Program-made: the position numbers and the translations under genes
The notes under the pieces: model-generated
Told to the model about the DNA's origin: nothing
The model's database searches: none
Seen by the model: the letters and a program-made list of their open reading frames with translations, nothing else
Shown here: positions 15,320 through 23,264 of the stretch, piece after piece
How positions within the stretch are numbered: position 1 is the stretch's first letter
How the letters are laid out: each line of letters opens with the position of its first letter
Origin: Candidatus Staskawiczbacteria bacterium RIFCSPHIGHO2_02_FULL_43_16
GTDB taxonomy: Bacteria > Patescibacteriota > Minisyncoccia > Minisyncoccales > Staskawiczbacteraceae
Length of the DNA stretch: 42,420 nt
Direction of reading: 5' to 3'
Assembly: GCA_001821935.1 (NCBI GenBank)
Contig: MHOU01000011.1
Span: forward strand, 47,022-89,441

Positions 15320-17164
15320 TTACACCTCAATTACCACGGGCAAGACCATCGGTCTTCGTGATGTTTTGGTGGCTAGGAAGTCACCCACTTTGTTGCGGAT
15401 TTCTTCTTTGACGTATGACCAGTCCGGCGTGGTTTGGCCATGGCCGCCGGTTTTTTCAACGATTTCCACCACGCGTTTGCGGGTTTGGGAAAGCAAATCT
15501 TTTGATTCTCGCAGATATACAAATCCGCGGGAAATGATATCCGGGCTGCCTTTTACCTTTCCGGTTTTGCTGTCAATGATGGTCACAATCACAAACATCC
15601 CGTCTTGGGCCAAGGCTTGGCGGTCACGCAAGACAATTTCCCCCACATCACCCACGCCAAGGCCGTCTACAAACACATAGTTGCTGGGCACTTTTTCTTT
15701 TAACATTTCCGCGCCTTGTTTTGTAAACTTTATTACAGAGCCATTATCGGGCACGAAGATTTTATGCTTTAAGATTCCCATGCTCCAACCAATACGCTGG
15801 GCTTCTTTTAACATGAAGTGGTTACCGTAAACCGGAATAAAATAGTCCGGTTTTGTTTCGGCTAGCATTTGTTTAATGCCATCAACGTTGGTGTGGCCGG
15901 AAGCGTGCACGTTCATAATGTCGTTGTGATACACATTGTCAGATAGGCGATAAATGTTGTCCTTGACACGCTGGACGGTTCGTTCGTTTCCAGGAATAAC
16001 CGAAGAAGAGAAAATAATGGTATCTTCTTTTTTAATACTAATGTACTTGTGGTTGCCGGCAATAATGCGGGGCAGGGCGGCCATTTCTTCTCCCTGGGCG
16101 CCCGTGCAAATAATGATGACTTTGTTGTCCGGGTAGCTTTTGATTGAGTCAACCGGAATGACCACTCCCTTGGGAACTTTGATATAGCCTAACTGGGTGG
16201 CCAGCTCAATATTCATTTTCATGGAAAAACCGTCCAGTGCCACTTTTTTGTTATTGGCGGCGGCAAATTCCATCACTTGCTTGATTCTTTCTATTTGGCT
16301 AGAAAAGGTAGCAATAATGGTGCGGCCAGGGGCATTGCCGATGATTTTATTGATGTTTCCCATCATCTCTTGTTCAGTCACCGGGGTTTTGGTGTTCACT
16401 GCGCCCAAGGCTTCCAGCATTAAAATGGTTGGCCGTTTGAGGTTGGCTAACTGATGGTAGTGCAAAACGTCTCGGCCGATGGGGTCTTTTTCAATGGTCC
16501 AATCGCCTGGATGCACCACGGTGGCTACGGGGGTTTCTAAGATCACACCCACCGCGTCCATAATGGCGTGGTCAATGGCAAACCAGGAAATTTTAAAGCT
16601 TCCTAAATCAGTTTTTTCATCCAGTGACTTTATGTAGGTAGTTTTTAACTTTTTAGAACTGCCCTTGTCGCTGTCTTCCATGCGGTGCTTTATCATTTCC
16701 ATAGTTAGGGGTCGGCCGATGACTTGCGGATAGTTGAGTTTTTTAAGCAATATTGCGGCGGCTCCAATATGGTCTAAGTGGCCGTGGCTAAAGATAACCG
16801 CTTTAATATTTTTTTCTTTGCCTTTCAAGTATTCCGTATTGGGAATGACATAATCTATCCCGGGCATATCTTCTTCGGGAAATTGAAGCCCCATGTCTAA
16901 AATAACAATATCCTGGCCATATTCAAACACGGTCATATTCCGCCCTACTTCTTCGCACCCTCCCAAGGGAATGATTTTTAAATTGTCTTCCGGTTTCCAA
17001 ACCATGGGTTTTAAGCCCGGAGCTTCTGTCCACTTTTGGCCGATAGCCGAAGGCTCCGGCCGGCGCCGGAATCTATTATTATTTCCATGCCGGCGCGGTT
17101 TTTGCCCTTGTTTTGCCGTCCCGAAGTTTTGAGCAGGGGCGGGTTTCTTTTGTTCTTGTATCAT
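15320..17164 (-). CDS. rnj: Ribonuclease J
   Basis: A 614-residue metallo-beta-lactamase/beta-CASP nuclease with 5'-to-3' exo- and endonuclease roles in mRNA turnover and rRNA maturation. The metal-binding motif HGHLDH is at residues 127-132, and later conserved elements include DGFSMKMN-type beta-CASP segments and the ASGHTNVDG motif. The first 50 residues are an Arg/Gln/Pro-rich disordered extension likely to bind RNA. It ends close to the tRNA-like gene on the other strand, and tRNA-Leu lies about 105 bases upstream. Confidence 0.96.
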   Translation of the reverse strand: MIQEQKKPAPAQNFGTAKQGQKPRRHGNNNRFRRRPEPSAIGQKWTEAPGLKPMVWKPEDNLKIIPLGGCEEVGRNMTVFEYGQDIVILDMGLQFPEEDMPGIDYVIPNTEYLKGKEKNIKAVIFSHGHLDHIGAAAILLKKLNYPQVIGRPLTMEMIKHRMEDSDKGSSKKLKTTYIKSLDEKTDLGSFKISWFAIDHAIMDAVGVILETPVATVVHPGDWTIEKDPIGRDVLHYHQLANLKRPTILMLEALGAVNTKTPVTEQEMMGNINKIIGNAPGRTIIATFSSQIERIKQVMEFAAANNKKVALDGFSMKMNIELATQLGYIKVPKGVVIPVDSIKSYPDNKVIIICTGAQGEEMAALPRIIAGNHKYISIKKEDTIIFSSSVIPGNERTVQRVKDNIYRLSDNVYHNDIMNVHASGHTNVDGIKQMLAETKPDYFIPVYGNHFMLKEAQRIGWSMGILKHKIFVPDNGSVIKFTKQGAEMLKEKVPSNYVFVDGLGVGDVGEIVLRDRQALAQDGMFVIVTIIDSKTGKVKGSPDIISRGFVYLRESKDLLSQTRKRVVEIVEKTGGHGQTTPDWSYVKEEIRNKVGDFLATKTSRRPMVLPVVIEV

Positions 17165-17269
17165 GCGTTTTGTTTTTTACTGCTGTATTTTTGAGTTCAT
17201 ACAGCAAATTAATATTTTTTATTTTAGTTTACTTTTTTAATTACGAATTTTAGTAAGTGCCAGAATTTG

Positions 17270-17351
17270 TGCCCGGGACAGGAGTCGAACCTGCAAGCCT
17301 TGCGGCGTACGCACCTGAAGCGTATGCGGTTGCCAATTTCGCCACCCGGGC
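17270..17351 (-). tRNA. tRNA-Leu (anticodon CAG)
   Basis: The reverse strand folds as a type II tRNA: acceptor GCCCGGG/CCCGGGC with discriminator A, anticodon stem TACGC/GCGTA around loop TTCAGGT (anticodon CAG, reading CUG), a long variable arm, and T-arm GCAGG-TTCGACT-CCTGT. CCA is not encoded. It sits between rnj and pgi on the same strand. Confidence 0.93.
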
Positions 17352-17403
17352 ATCATTTTGTTTATTTTGTTTAACTCTTTTGTTTAACTCCGGGATTTAA
17401 ACG

Positions 17404-17991
17404 CTATTTCGCTTTCAAAAAACTTAAATCTTCGGGAACTTCTTTGAGCGGCTCTTCAAATCGTAATTCGGGAACGTGCTTATATTTTGGATTTTTCACC
17501 CAGCCTTCAGTGGTGTAGTAATAACATTCGCCCTGGTTTTTTTCAAACATACTGAAATTTCCCTGGTCTTTTTCGGCAATCCAATTTGCTGTTTTCAAAA
17601 CACTGTCAGAAGGATTAATGGTGACATGCCCGTAGCCGGCTGGAATAATAATCACATCCCCTTTTTTTCCATGAACGGCAAACACATCTTTGATTTCATT
17701 CTCGTCTCCCAGTTGGGCAAAATATATGCCTTCGCCTTCCAGTACCATATACACTTCGCCGTAAAAACCGGCGTGAATATGGCCTTTGGTTTTTACAAAT
17801 TCATTGCCAAACATACGTGGGGGAATAACGGTAACGTCGTAACGTAGGCCGCCTTTTATTTCCAGCTTCCGGTACATTTTGTACAGCTCAACATTTTCCG
17901 CCGTTTTGGCAAATTCCTGGTCGGCTAAAACCATGCGCACGTCATCTAAATGACGTACGTCCGGTGTAATTTTTGTTAAATCTATTTCCAT
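17404..17991 (-). CDS. pgiA: Cupin-type glucose-6-phosphate isomerase
   Basis: A 195-residue cupin isomerase of the type first known in archaea, unrelated to classical PGI, interconverting glucose-6-phosphate and fructose-6-phosphate with a bound metal. Cupin motif 1 reads TKGHIHAGFYGEVY (two His plus Glu as metal ligands) and motif 2 PAGYGHVTINPSD (third His). I prefer the ATG at 17991; a TTG eight codons upstream would overlap the preceding gene by 34 bases. Even with the ATG it overlaps the solute-binding-protein gene by 10 bases, so the two are translationally coupled. Confidence 0.9.
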   Translation of the reverse strand: MEIDLTKITPDVRHLDDVRMVLADQEFAKTAENVELYKMYRKLEIKGGLRYDVTVIPPRMFGNEFVKTKGHIHAGFYGEVYMVLEGEGIYFAQLGDENEIKDVFAVHGKKGDVIIIPAGYGHVTINPSDSVLKTANWIAEKDQGNFSMFEKNQGECYYYTTEGWVKNPKYKHVPELRFEEPLKEVPEDLSFLKAK

Positions 17992-20003
17992 ACTCGCTTT
18001 GTTTTTATGTACCAATGAGTTGCATCTATAAACCTCTTGGCCGGGTCAATGATTTTTCCGCCCGCAATTCCTTGCACCCTGTCTGAAACCCAATATAAGT
18101 AATCGGGGTTGTATAAAAATAGTGCGGGGGCGTCGTCAATGATGATGTTTTGCAATTTTTCCAGTTTCTGCTCTTTTAGTAATAAATCCATGGTTTCGCG
18201 GGATTCTTTCAGTAATTGGTCAACCGTTTTATTTTCATAGGAGGAAAGGTTCAGTCCCGGATCCAGCCGCTGGGAAGAATGCCAGAAGGGGTAAAAATCC
18301 GGCTGGCTGCCCAAGGCTTCGCCATACAGCAGCGCATCATAGCTGCGGTTTTTGATGATCGGTTTTAAATCGGTCAGGGAAACGGCATGAATGGTAACCG
18401 TTGCACCCACACTCTCCCAATAGTGTTTTAATTGGTTGGCCACTTCTACCAGTTGGGGTTGATTTACCGTGGTTAAGGTAAACGCCAGGGGCTGGGAATT
18501 GGTGGAGGGGGCGGCGCACAGTTCATTGAGCTTTTTTCGGGTTGATTCTCCGGTTTCGCCGGTGGGTTTTAAATTCGGCAGATATTTTTTTTGAAATTCC
18601 GTCACTGCCTGTTCGGTAATAGCACTATATGTTCCGCCGGTTTCAGGCGCCAGGATATTTTTAAAATTCTCATCCAGTTTGGCTAAACAGGCTTGCAACT
18701 GGGTGACCGCGGTGCCTTTTGAACCCACTTTCAGGTAGGCGGTAAATTGGAAGGCGGGTTTTTTGGTAGTTGATTTTTCCCGCACAGCCTGGGTGCCTGC
18801 GGTGAGCGGAGTCGAACCGTTTTCCTTAAATCCCGTTTTATCCAGCAGATTTTTTGCCAAATCCATATCAAAAGCATAGGTGTTGGCCGGTTTTTGGTAT
18901 TCAAAAAAATTAGGCAGGATGGGCGAGTCAATGATAACCGGATTATTACCGGCGCCGGCTTGGATTTTAGCCGTCAAATCTTGCTTGTCGGTGGCATAGG
19001 AAAAGGCCTTACGCATGTTTTTATCGGCAAACAGCGAGGTTTTTTGGGTGTTGAAAAATACGGCAAAGTAACGGGGCAACGAGAAGGAATAGGTTGCAAA
19101 TTCGGTGGCATTCAGCCAGCCCTGGCGTATTTGCTGTTTTACTTGCACCTGGTTATTATCCAAGGCCGCCAGACTGAAGGCTGATAATCGGCCTGCATTG
19201 ACCGCTTTTACCAAATCTTCTTTCTTTTCAAAAAATTCAAATTCCATGGTGGCAATGAACGAAGCGGTTTGGTAATATCGCCGGTTGGATTCCAGCCGCA
19301 TGGTTTTGATAAAGCCGGCGTCGGTTTGGTTGAGGTTCAAAAAGGTGAAGGGGCCGGAGCCCACCGGCTGCAGGTTATACAGTGAAAGAGGGAAGTTTTC
19401 CGGTAAGATTCCTTCCCAAATATGTTTGGGGATTATTTTTACCGTCAGGTTTTCCAAAAAGGAATTATAGGGGGCCTTTAACGTAAAACGCACCGATTTT
19501 TCTGAAAGTTTTTCTGCTTGAACATCTATCCAGTTGGCCCTAAGCGGACTTTTGTGGGCGGGATTTTGGATGGTGGTGATGGTAAAAACAATGTCATCGG
19601 CAGTCAGAGGCTTGCCGTCGTGCCAGAATACATCATTTTTCAAGGCAAACTCATACACTTTCCCATTGCTTAAAATCTTGTAGTCCTGGGCCAGGTCTTT
19701 GGTGAGCTTGCCTTCGCCATCATAGGTCATCAAGCCGGAAAAAATCAGGCCCAACAATGTCCGGTCAATGTCATTGGTTTCGCCGTACACGGGATTAATA
19801 AATCTTGGCTGGCCTACCATGCCTTCTGTATAGGTTCCGCCGGCAGCCGGAGCAATTTTGGTATTATTAAAATAAAACGAACCCGTTAACCATAAAAAAG
19901 AAACCAGGGCCAAAGAAAAAAATACCAGCAGGCTTATTTTTTCACCCCTTTTTAACACTTTAAAAATTTGTTTCCACTGGGAAAAACTGGGAAATTTTTT
20001 CAT
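17982..20003 (-). CDS. Family 5 extracellular solute-binding protein with inserted peptidoglycan-binding domain
   Basis: A 673-residue membrane-anchored protein. A single hydrophobic segment (about residues 24-45) follows a basic N-terminus, with no lipobox cysteine. Residues 55-400 and 505-660 match the oligopeptide/dipeptide SBP_bac_5 fold (GLMTYDGEGKLTKDLAQDY, then LKNDVFWHDGKPLTADDIVF). Between them, about residues 420-497, is a PG_binding_1-like domain (LKVGSKGTAVTQLQACL, AVTEFQKKYLPNLKPTGETG). This would tether the binding protein to peptidoglycan. No permease or ATPase genes are nearby. The linker before the inserted domain contains a short repeat-like sequence (18801-18819). It lies downstream of secG. 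Confidence 0.88.
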   Translation of the reverse strand: MKKFPSFSQWKQIFKVLKRGEKISLLVFFSLALVSFLWLTGSFYFNNTKIAPAAGGTYTEGMVGQPRFINPVYGETNDIDRTLLGLIFSGLMTYDGEGKLTKDLAQDYKILSNGKVYEFALKNDVFWHDGKPLTADDIVFTITTIQNPAHKSPLRANWIDVQAEKLSEKSVRFTLKAPYNSFLENLTVKIIPKHIWEGILPENFPLSLYNLQPVGSGPFTFLNLNQTDAGFIKTMRLESNRRYYQTASFIATMEFEFFEKKEDLVKAVNAGRLSAFSLAALDNNQVQVKQQIRQGWLNATEFATYSFSLPRYFAVFFNTQKTSLFADKNMRKAFSYATDKQDLTAKIQAGAGNNPVIIDSPILPNFFEYQKPANTYAFDMDLAKNLLDKTGFKENGSTPLTAGTQAVREKSTTKKPAFQFTAYLKVGSKGTAVTQLQACLAKLDENFKNILAPETGGTYSAITEQAVTEFQKKYLPNLKPTGETGESTRKKLNELCAAPSTNSQPLAFTLTTVNQPQLVEVANQLKHYWESVGATVTIHAVSLTDLKPIIKNRSYDALLYGEALGSQPDFYPFWHSSQRLDPGLNLSSYENKTVDQLLKESRETMDLLLKEQKLEKLQNIIIDDAPALFLYNPDYLYWVSDRVQGIAGGKIIDPAKRFIDATHWYIKTKRVWK
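18801..18819 (-). repeat. Repeat-like segment in the solute-binding-protein linker
   Basis: The plus-strand sequence GGTGAGCGGAGTCGAACCG encodes part of the linker before the peptidoglycan-binding domain. It resembles short dispersed repeats I associate with environmental bacterial genomes; this is recollection, and there is no second copy in the window. Confidence 0.35.
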
Positions 20004-20009
20004 TGAGAA

Positions 20010-20225
20010 TTAGAAAACGAGGCTGGCGATGCCGCAAGCGATAAACAGCACGGATGCTACTATTGTAGCATAATAGAGTTTTTGTTGTATGCCGCGCCGC
20101 GAGGAATAAAATTCTCCGCCGCCGCCAAAGGCGCTTCCCAAAGCCGCGCCGCGTTGTTGGACCGCAATAAGGATGATTAAAATAATGGAGATGACAATTT
20201 GCCCGTAAAAAAGGTAGATATTCAT
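20010..20225 (-). CDS. secG: Preprotein translocase subunit SecG
   Basis: A 71-residue SecG with two membrane helices (about residues 4-22 and 50-70) separated by a Gly-rich loop (SAFGGGGEFYSSRRG). The family motif VQQRGAALGSAFGG is intact. It associates with SecYE to stimulate export. It is followed seven bases later by the solute-binding-protein gene and preceded by the holin-like gene, so the run appears to be one transcription unit of envelope functions. Confidence 0.93.
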   Translation of the reverse strand: MNIYLFYGQIVISIILIILIAVQQRGAALGSAFGGGGEFYSSRRGIQQKLYYATIVASVLFIACGIASLVF

Positions 20226-20229
20226 ATGG

Positions 20230-20619
20230 TTATTCTTGTTTTGCTAAAATATTATTGGCGATAATGTGTAGCGCCCAAATGATGACCGCGGTCCAAAATA
20301 AAGGATACCACAGCGGCGCGCTCAATTCTTGGAAAATGTAATCTACGCTCCAAATCAAAGCCATGTTAATGATAAACCCGAACAGTCCCAAGGTGATAAT
20401 TTTCAAGGGCAAGGCAAGGGTGTCTAAAATGGGTTTGATGTAAAAATTAATCAGGCCGAGGGTGGTTCCCAAAATTAAAAACATTTGCCACAGATGGGTT
20501 AGCCCAAAGCCAAAAAAGTTTGAATTGGCATGCAGGGTAACGCTAACTCCCGGCACAAACATGGTTGCCAGCCACAGCCCCAGGGTAGCCGTAATGATTG
20601 AAGAGAAAAGCTTGCGCAT
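20230..20619 (-). CDS. Phage-holin-family (superfamily IV-like) membrane protein
   Basis: A 129-residue protein with four predicted membrane helices and the pattern of the PF04020-type family (LINFYIKPILDTLALPLKIITLGLFGFIIN). Despite the family name, members are common chromosomal proteins of unknown role and no phage genes are nearby. It ends four bases before secG. Function not known. Confidence 0.8.
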   Translation of the reverse strand: MRKLFSSIITATLGLWLATMFVPGVSVTLHANSNFFGFGLTHLWQMFLILGTTLGLINFYIKPILDTLALPLKIITLGLFGFIINMALIWSVDYIFQELSAPLWYPLFWTAVIIWALHIIANNILAKQE

Positions 20620-20639
20620 TACTACCTACGATAGCATTT

Positions 20640-21938
20640 TCAGGTTTTTGGGTCAAGAAGCGCGCGTTTTCGTACTTTCTTATGATAGGTGATGGCGAAT
20701 CTATGGGCTTCATCATCTAGTGTCACGATGACGTTATATATTTCCTGAGGCAGGTCTTTAAGCGGGATTGGTTTTTTCTGGCCTTCAATAAAAAGCTCTC
20801 GCCGTCCTTTCGCCATCGAAATTATTTTAATATTTTTTGAATTTTGGTATTGTTTGTGATTTGTATATTGTAATTTGGAATTTATAGCAACGTTAAGTTG
20901 CGCCTTTCCTCCATCAATCAGCATCACTTCCGGATATCCCCATTCCGGGTGGGCCAGCCGGCGGGTTAACACTTCCCGCAACATGGCAATGTCATTGGGT
21001 TCGTTTTTCATCCTAATGCGGAATTTTTTGTACTGGCTTTTATCCGGCGCCCCATTTTTAAAAACCACCATACTGCCCACGGCAAACTTTCCTTGAATAT
21101 TAGAAACATCGTAGCATTCAATTTTATTGATGGTGGTTTTCATACCTAAAATCTCTTGCATGATTTTTTGCGTTGTATGCCATTGATTATTGGTAATTTT
21201 TGCGCTTTCAATCACATGGGTATGTTGCATAATTTGCTCTAGCGCCCGGATTTTATCATGCACTTTTTGAGCATTCTCGTATTCTTGAGAATTTGAGAAT
21301 ACTTCCATTTCGCGCCGCAGGGCATATAGCACTGTTTTACGCTTACCCTGTAAAATTTCCATCAGCTTTTTTAAATCTTTTTTATACTCTACTACATTAG
21401 GATTAGTCCCTGGACAGAGCCCCAAATGGCACCAGGTGCATTTGTTTTTTGGATGCTTTGCACTGGTGTAATAGGGGAATACCCGTCGCAAATATTTTAG
21501 TGTTTTTTTTAGAGCGTTTCCTTCTATAAAGGGACCAATGTACTTGGTGCTTACACTATCTTTTTGATGGGTGATAAAAACAATGGGTTTTTCACTTTTG
21601 GTAATGGCAACATAAAAATAGTTCTTGCCGTCTTTCCAGACTACATTAAATTTTGGCAGATGTTTTTTTATTAAATTGGCTTCCAATACCAAGGCTTCAA
21701 TTTCGGAATTGGTATTAATGAAATCTATCTTGGTAATTTTTCCCACAAATACACTGTCTTTATAAGTCGGCTGCATGAAATGGTTTTTTACCCTATCTTT
21801 GATATTTATGGCCTTTCCTATATAAATAGGTGTTGGGTATTTGGTGTTGGGTTTTGGTTTTTCATAAAACAAATACACCCCCGCCGTTTTCGGGAGGTTA
21901 TTAATAGTGTCTTTTAATTTGGGGTTAATATCAAGCAT
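20640..21938 (-). CDS. uvrC: Excinuclease ABC subunit C, short form
   Basis: A 432-residue UvrC. The GIY-YIG nuclease domain occupies about residues 12-95 (AGVYLFY, then PIYIGKAINIKDRVKNHF) and makes the 3' incision. A cysteine cluster (KCTWCHLGLC) follows. A UVR-type helical hairpin is near residues 195-230, and the RNase H-like domain for the 5' incision ends the protein (IECYDVSNIQGKFAVGSMVVF, MLIDGGKAQL). The C-terminal tandem helix-hairpin-helix region of standard 600-residue UvrC is missing, as is common in reduced genomes. It is divergent from the DGR target gene. uvrA is also in the window (24656), about 2.7 kb away. Confidence 0.94.
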   Translation of the reverse strand: MLDINPKLKDTINNLPKTAGVYLFYEKPKPNTKYPTPIYIGKAINIKDRVKNHFMQPTYKDSVFVGKITKIDFINTNSEIEALVLEANLIKKHLPKFNVVWKDGKNYFYVAITKSEKPIVFITHQKDSVSTKYIGPFIEGNALKKTLKYLRRVFPYYTSAKHPKNKCTWCHLGLCPGTNPNVVEYKKDLKKLMEILQGKRKTVLYALRREMEVFSNSQEYENAQKVHDKIRALEQIMQHTHVIESAKITNNQWHTTQKIMQEILGMKTTINKIECYDVSNIQGKFAVGSMVVFKNGAPDKSQYKKFRIRMKNEPNDIAMLREVLTRRLAHPEWGYPEVMLIDGGKAQLNVAINSKLQYTNHKQYQNSKNIKIISMAKGRRELFIEGQKKPIPLKDLPQEIYNVIVTLDDEAHRFAITYHKKVRKRALLDPKT

Positions 21939-21951
21939 ATTTTACACCCTC

Positions 21952-21980
21952 ATAATACCACATTTTTCATCTATTGACAA
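21952..21980 (-). promoter_or_regulatory. Promoter of uvrC
   Basis: On the minus strand TTGTCA, 17 bases, then TATTAT, with a start about six bases before the uvrC ATG. Its -35 box overlaps the -35 box of the DGR target promoter on the other strand. Confidence 0.65.
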
Positions 21981-22002
21981 GGATTTTTGAATATGCTACC
22001 AT
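21974..22002 (+). promoter_or_regulatory. Promoter of the DGR target gene
   Basis: A consensus TTGACA, 17 bases, then TACCAT. The leader of about 55 bases ends in ACGGAGAAAGTC before the ATG. Confidence 0.75.
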
Positions 22003-22064
22003 GCAAGCATAGGGTAAATGGCTTATTTTAGGCTGTTCCCTAGGTACATTTTACGGAGAAAGTC

Positions 22065-22781
22065 ATGAGTGCAGATCGCATGTGTGACGATATGATCAGT
22101 TTCAGCCAAGGAGGAGAATTCCTTCGGAAATTGGTCAGCGCCGGCCTCACGAGTGAAATCGCCCAAGAGGTGATTACCTCGCGTGGCAACAAGAAAGCTA
22201 AGGCCATGATGGCGGTTCTGCAAATCGCAGACGCGCCAGCATTGGTTGAGGCATCCGTCCAGAAGTTCGAGGTCTTCAAAAACCTCGGCATCCTGACGGT
22301 GCCCGGCGATTACGTTCACGCCACGCGCCTGGCCGAGTTTTACAAGCGGCATCAGAGCGGGAAGAAAAAGTCCTTTTACTTCTATAATGAAGACATCAAG
22401 GACGAAAACTTCCCCAACCCCAGTCGTATCGTCAAGCCAGGCGATAAATTACGGGTGGATGTTTGTCGGCAAATCGTGGGTGGCGACACTGCCTCGGAAG
22501 AGCGGATGGCATTCCTGGCCAATCAGGGAGGTGTTCTCCTTGGTGCCCAAGGTGCCAGCCTGGTATTTGACGATGAGAAGATGCGCGCCGATTTGCCCAA
22601 AGGCAAGTGGTACTCGTCTTTTGACCAGCCGGAACGCCTCTGGCAGGACGCTCACCGCTACCACCGTGTGCCCTACGTCCACGCCTACTCGAATGGTGAC
22701 TTCAACTTCGACCTCGGTAACTTCGAGAAGCCATGGGACGACGACGATTGTTTCCTCCTCTTCCGCGACTCTGCGGAATAG
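22065..22781 (+). CDS. Diversity-generating retroelement target protein
   Basis: A 238-residue protein whose last 46 residues are encoded by the variable repeat. The start is set by a GGAG seven bases upstream. The N-terminal 80 residues look helical (GGEFLRKLVSAGLTSEIAQE). A middle region follows with KKKSFYFYNEDI and NPSRIVKPGDKLRVDV. The C-terminal segment LWQDAHRYHRVPYVHAYSNG to CFLLFRDSAE is the diversified face, plausibly a C-type-lectin-like fold as in other DGR targets (inference). Eleven residues differ from the template-encoded version: two His, three Tyr, one Val and five Asp where the template would give Asn (or Ile). No signal peptide or membrane helix is visible, so the ligand may be intracellular or export is by an unseen route. 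Base composition differs from neighbouring housekeeping genes. Confidence 0.9.
   Translation: MSADRMCDDMISFSQGGEFLRKLVSAGLTSEIAQEVITSRGNKKAKAMMAVLQIADAPALVEASVQKFEVFKNLGILTVPGDYVHATRLAEFYKRHQSGKKKSFYFYNEDIKDENFPNPSRIVKPGDKLRVDVCRQIVGGDTASEERMAFLANQGGVLLGAQGASLVFDDEKMRADLPKGKWYSSFDQPERLWQDAHRYHRVPYVHAYSNGDFNFDLGNFEKPWDDDDCFLLFRDSAE
22640..22771 (+). repeat. DGR variable repeat (VR)
   Basis: 132 bases aligning without gaps to the template repeat 478 bases downstream. There are 11 mismatches, and each has A in TR with C, T or G in VR (two C, three T, six G). No non-adenine position differs. It covers codons 193 to the end of the conserved block and stops 10 bases before the end of the stop codon. 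Confidence 0.97.
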
Positions 22782-22786
22782 TCCTT

Positions 22787-22800
22787 TGGCCATTAGGCCA
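22787..22800. repeat. Small hairpin just downstream of VR
   Basis: TGGCC-ATTA-GGCCA, a 5-bp stem with a 4-base loop, 15 bases after the end of VR. In the Bordetella phage DGR a small hairpin just after VR promotes retrohoming; equivalence here is inference. Confidence 0.5.
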
Positions 22801-22825
22801 TATGAAAAGTTCTTTCGTTTCTTTG

Positions 22826-22870
22826 GCCCTTCATCTTGTTGCGCGCAACAAGATGAAGGGCTTCTTTTTT
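22826..22870 (+). terminator. 36-base perfect palindrome and terminator after the DGR target gene
   Basis: The two 18-base arms (22826-22843 and 22844-22861, arm starting GCCCTTCATC) are exactly complementary, followed by a T-rich tract. It is a strong terminator; as DNA it could also extrude as a cruciform close to VR. Confidence 0.85.
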
Positions 22871-22942
22871 TCTAAAAAGTATGTATACTACAATCCAGAA
22901 TGAGACAGACTATGCGGCTACGGTTTCATAGTATCAAGTTCA

Positions 22943-23117
22943 CGTAAAAGGAATTCGCCAGAATCCCGTTGGGCATTGCTTTGCGGGCGCGAGCGCCCTT
23001 TTACGAAAAAAAATAACAGAGTCGGTGCAACACACTAATGCATATAAGATGCAGAGTAAAATTCAGGGCGCGGCCAATGGCTGTTCCCGGTGGAACAGGT
23101 GGTGTGTTGTATATTTG
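22943..23117 (+). ncRNA. Structured leader upstream of the template repeat (part of TR RNA)
   Basis: No gene is visible here, but pairing is dense. CGTAAAAGG (22943-22951) pairs with CCTTTTACG (22997-23005). CAACACAC (23028-23035) pairs with GTGTGTTG (23102-23109) and encloses two hairpins, TGCAT-ATAAG-ATGCA (23039-23053) and CTGTTCC-CGGT-GGAACAG (23081-23098). The second domain ends eight bases before TR. A weak promoter candidate (TATACT/TACAAT overlap, 22884-22894) lies upstream. Likely the 5' part of the TR transcript. Confidence 0.55.
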
Positions 23118-23249
23118 CTGGCAGGACGCTAACCGCAACCACCGTGTGCCCAACATCAACGCCAACTCGAATGGTGACTTCAACTTCAACCTCGGTAACT
23201 TCGAGAAGCCATGGAACGACAACAATTGTTTCCTCCTCTTCCGCAACTC
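23118..23249 (+). repeat. DGR template repeat (TR)
   Basis: 132 bases containing 36 adenines, the RNA template for mutagenic reverse transcription. In the frame of the target gene the variable codons are nearly all AAC or AAT, with one ATC, the pattern that allows randomisation without creating stop codons. It lies between the target gene and the reverse transcriptase gene, on the same strand as both. Confidence 0.97.
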
Positions 23250-23264
23250 ATGCATTTTCTCCTG

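Noticed and set aside
20230-20619. Prophage remnant suggested by the holin-like protein
   Set aside because: No other phage genes are nearby and the family is widespread on chromosomes; it sits in a secG operon.
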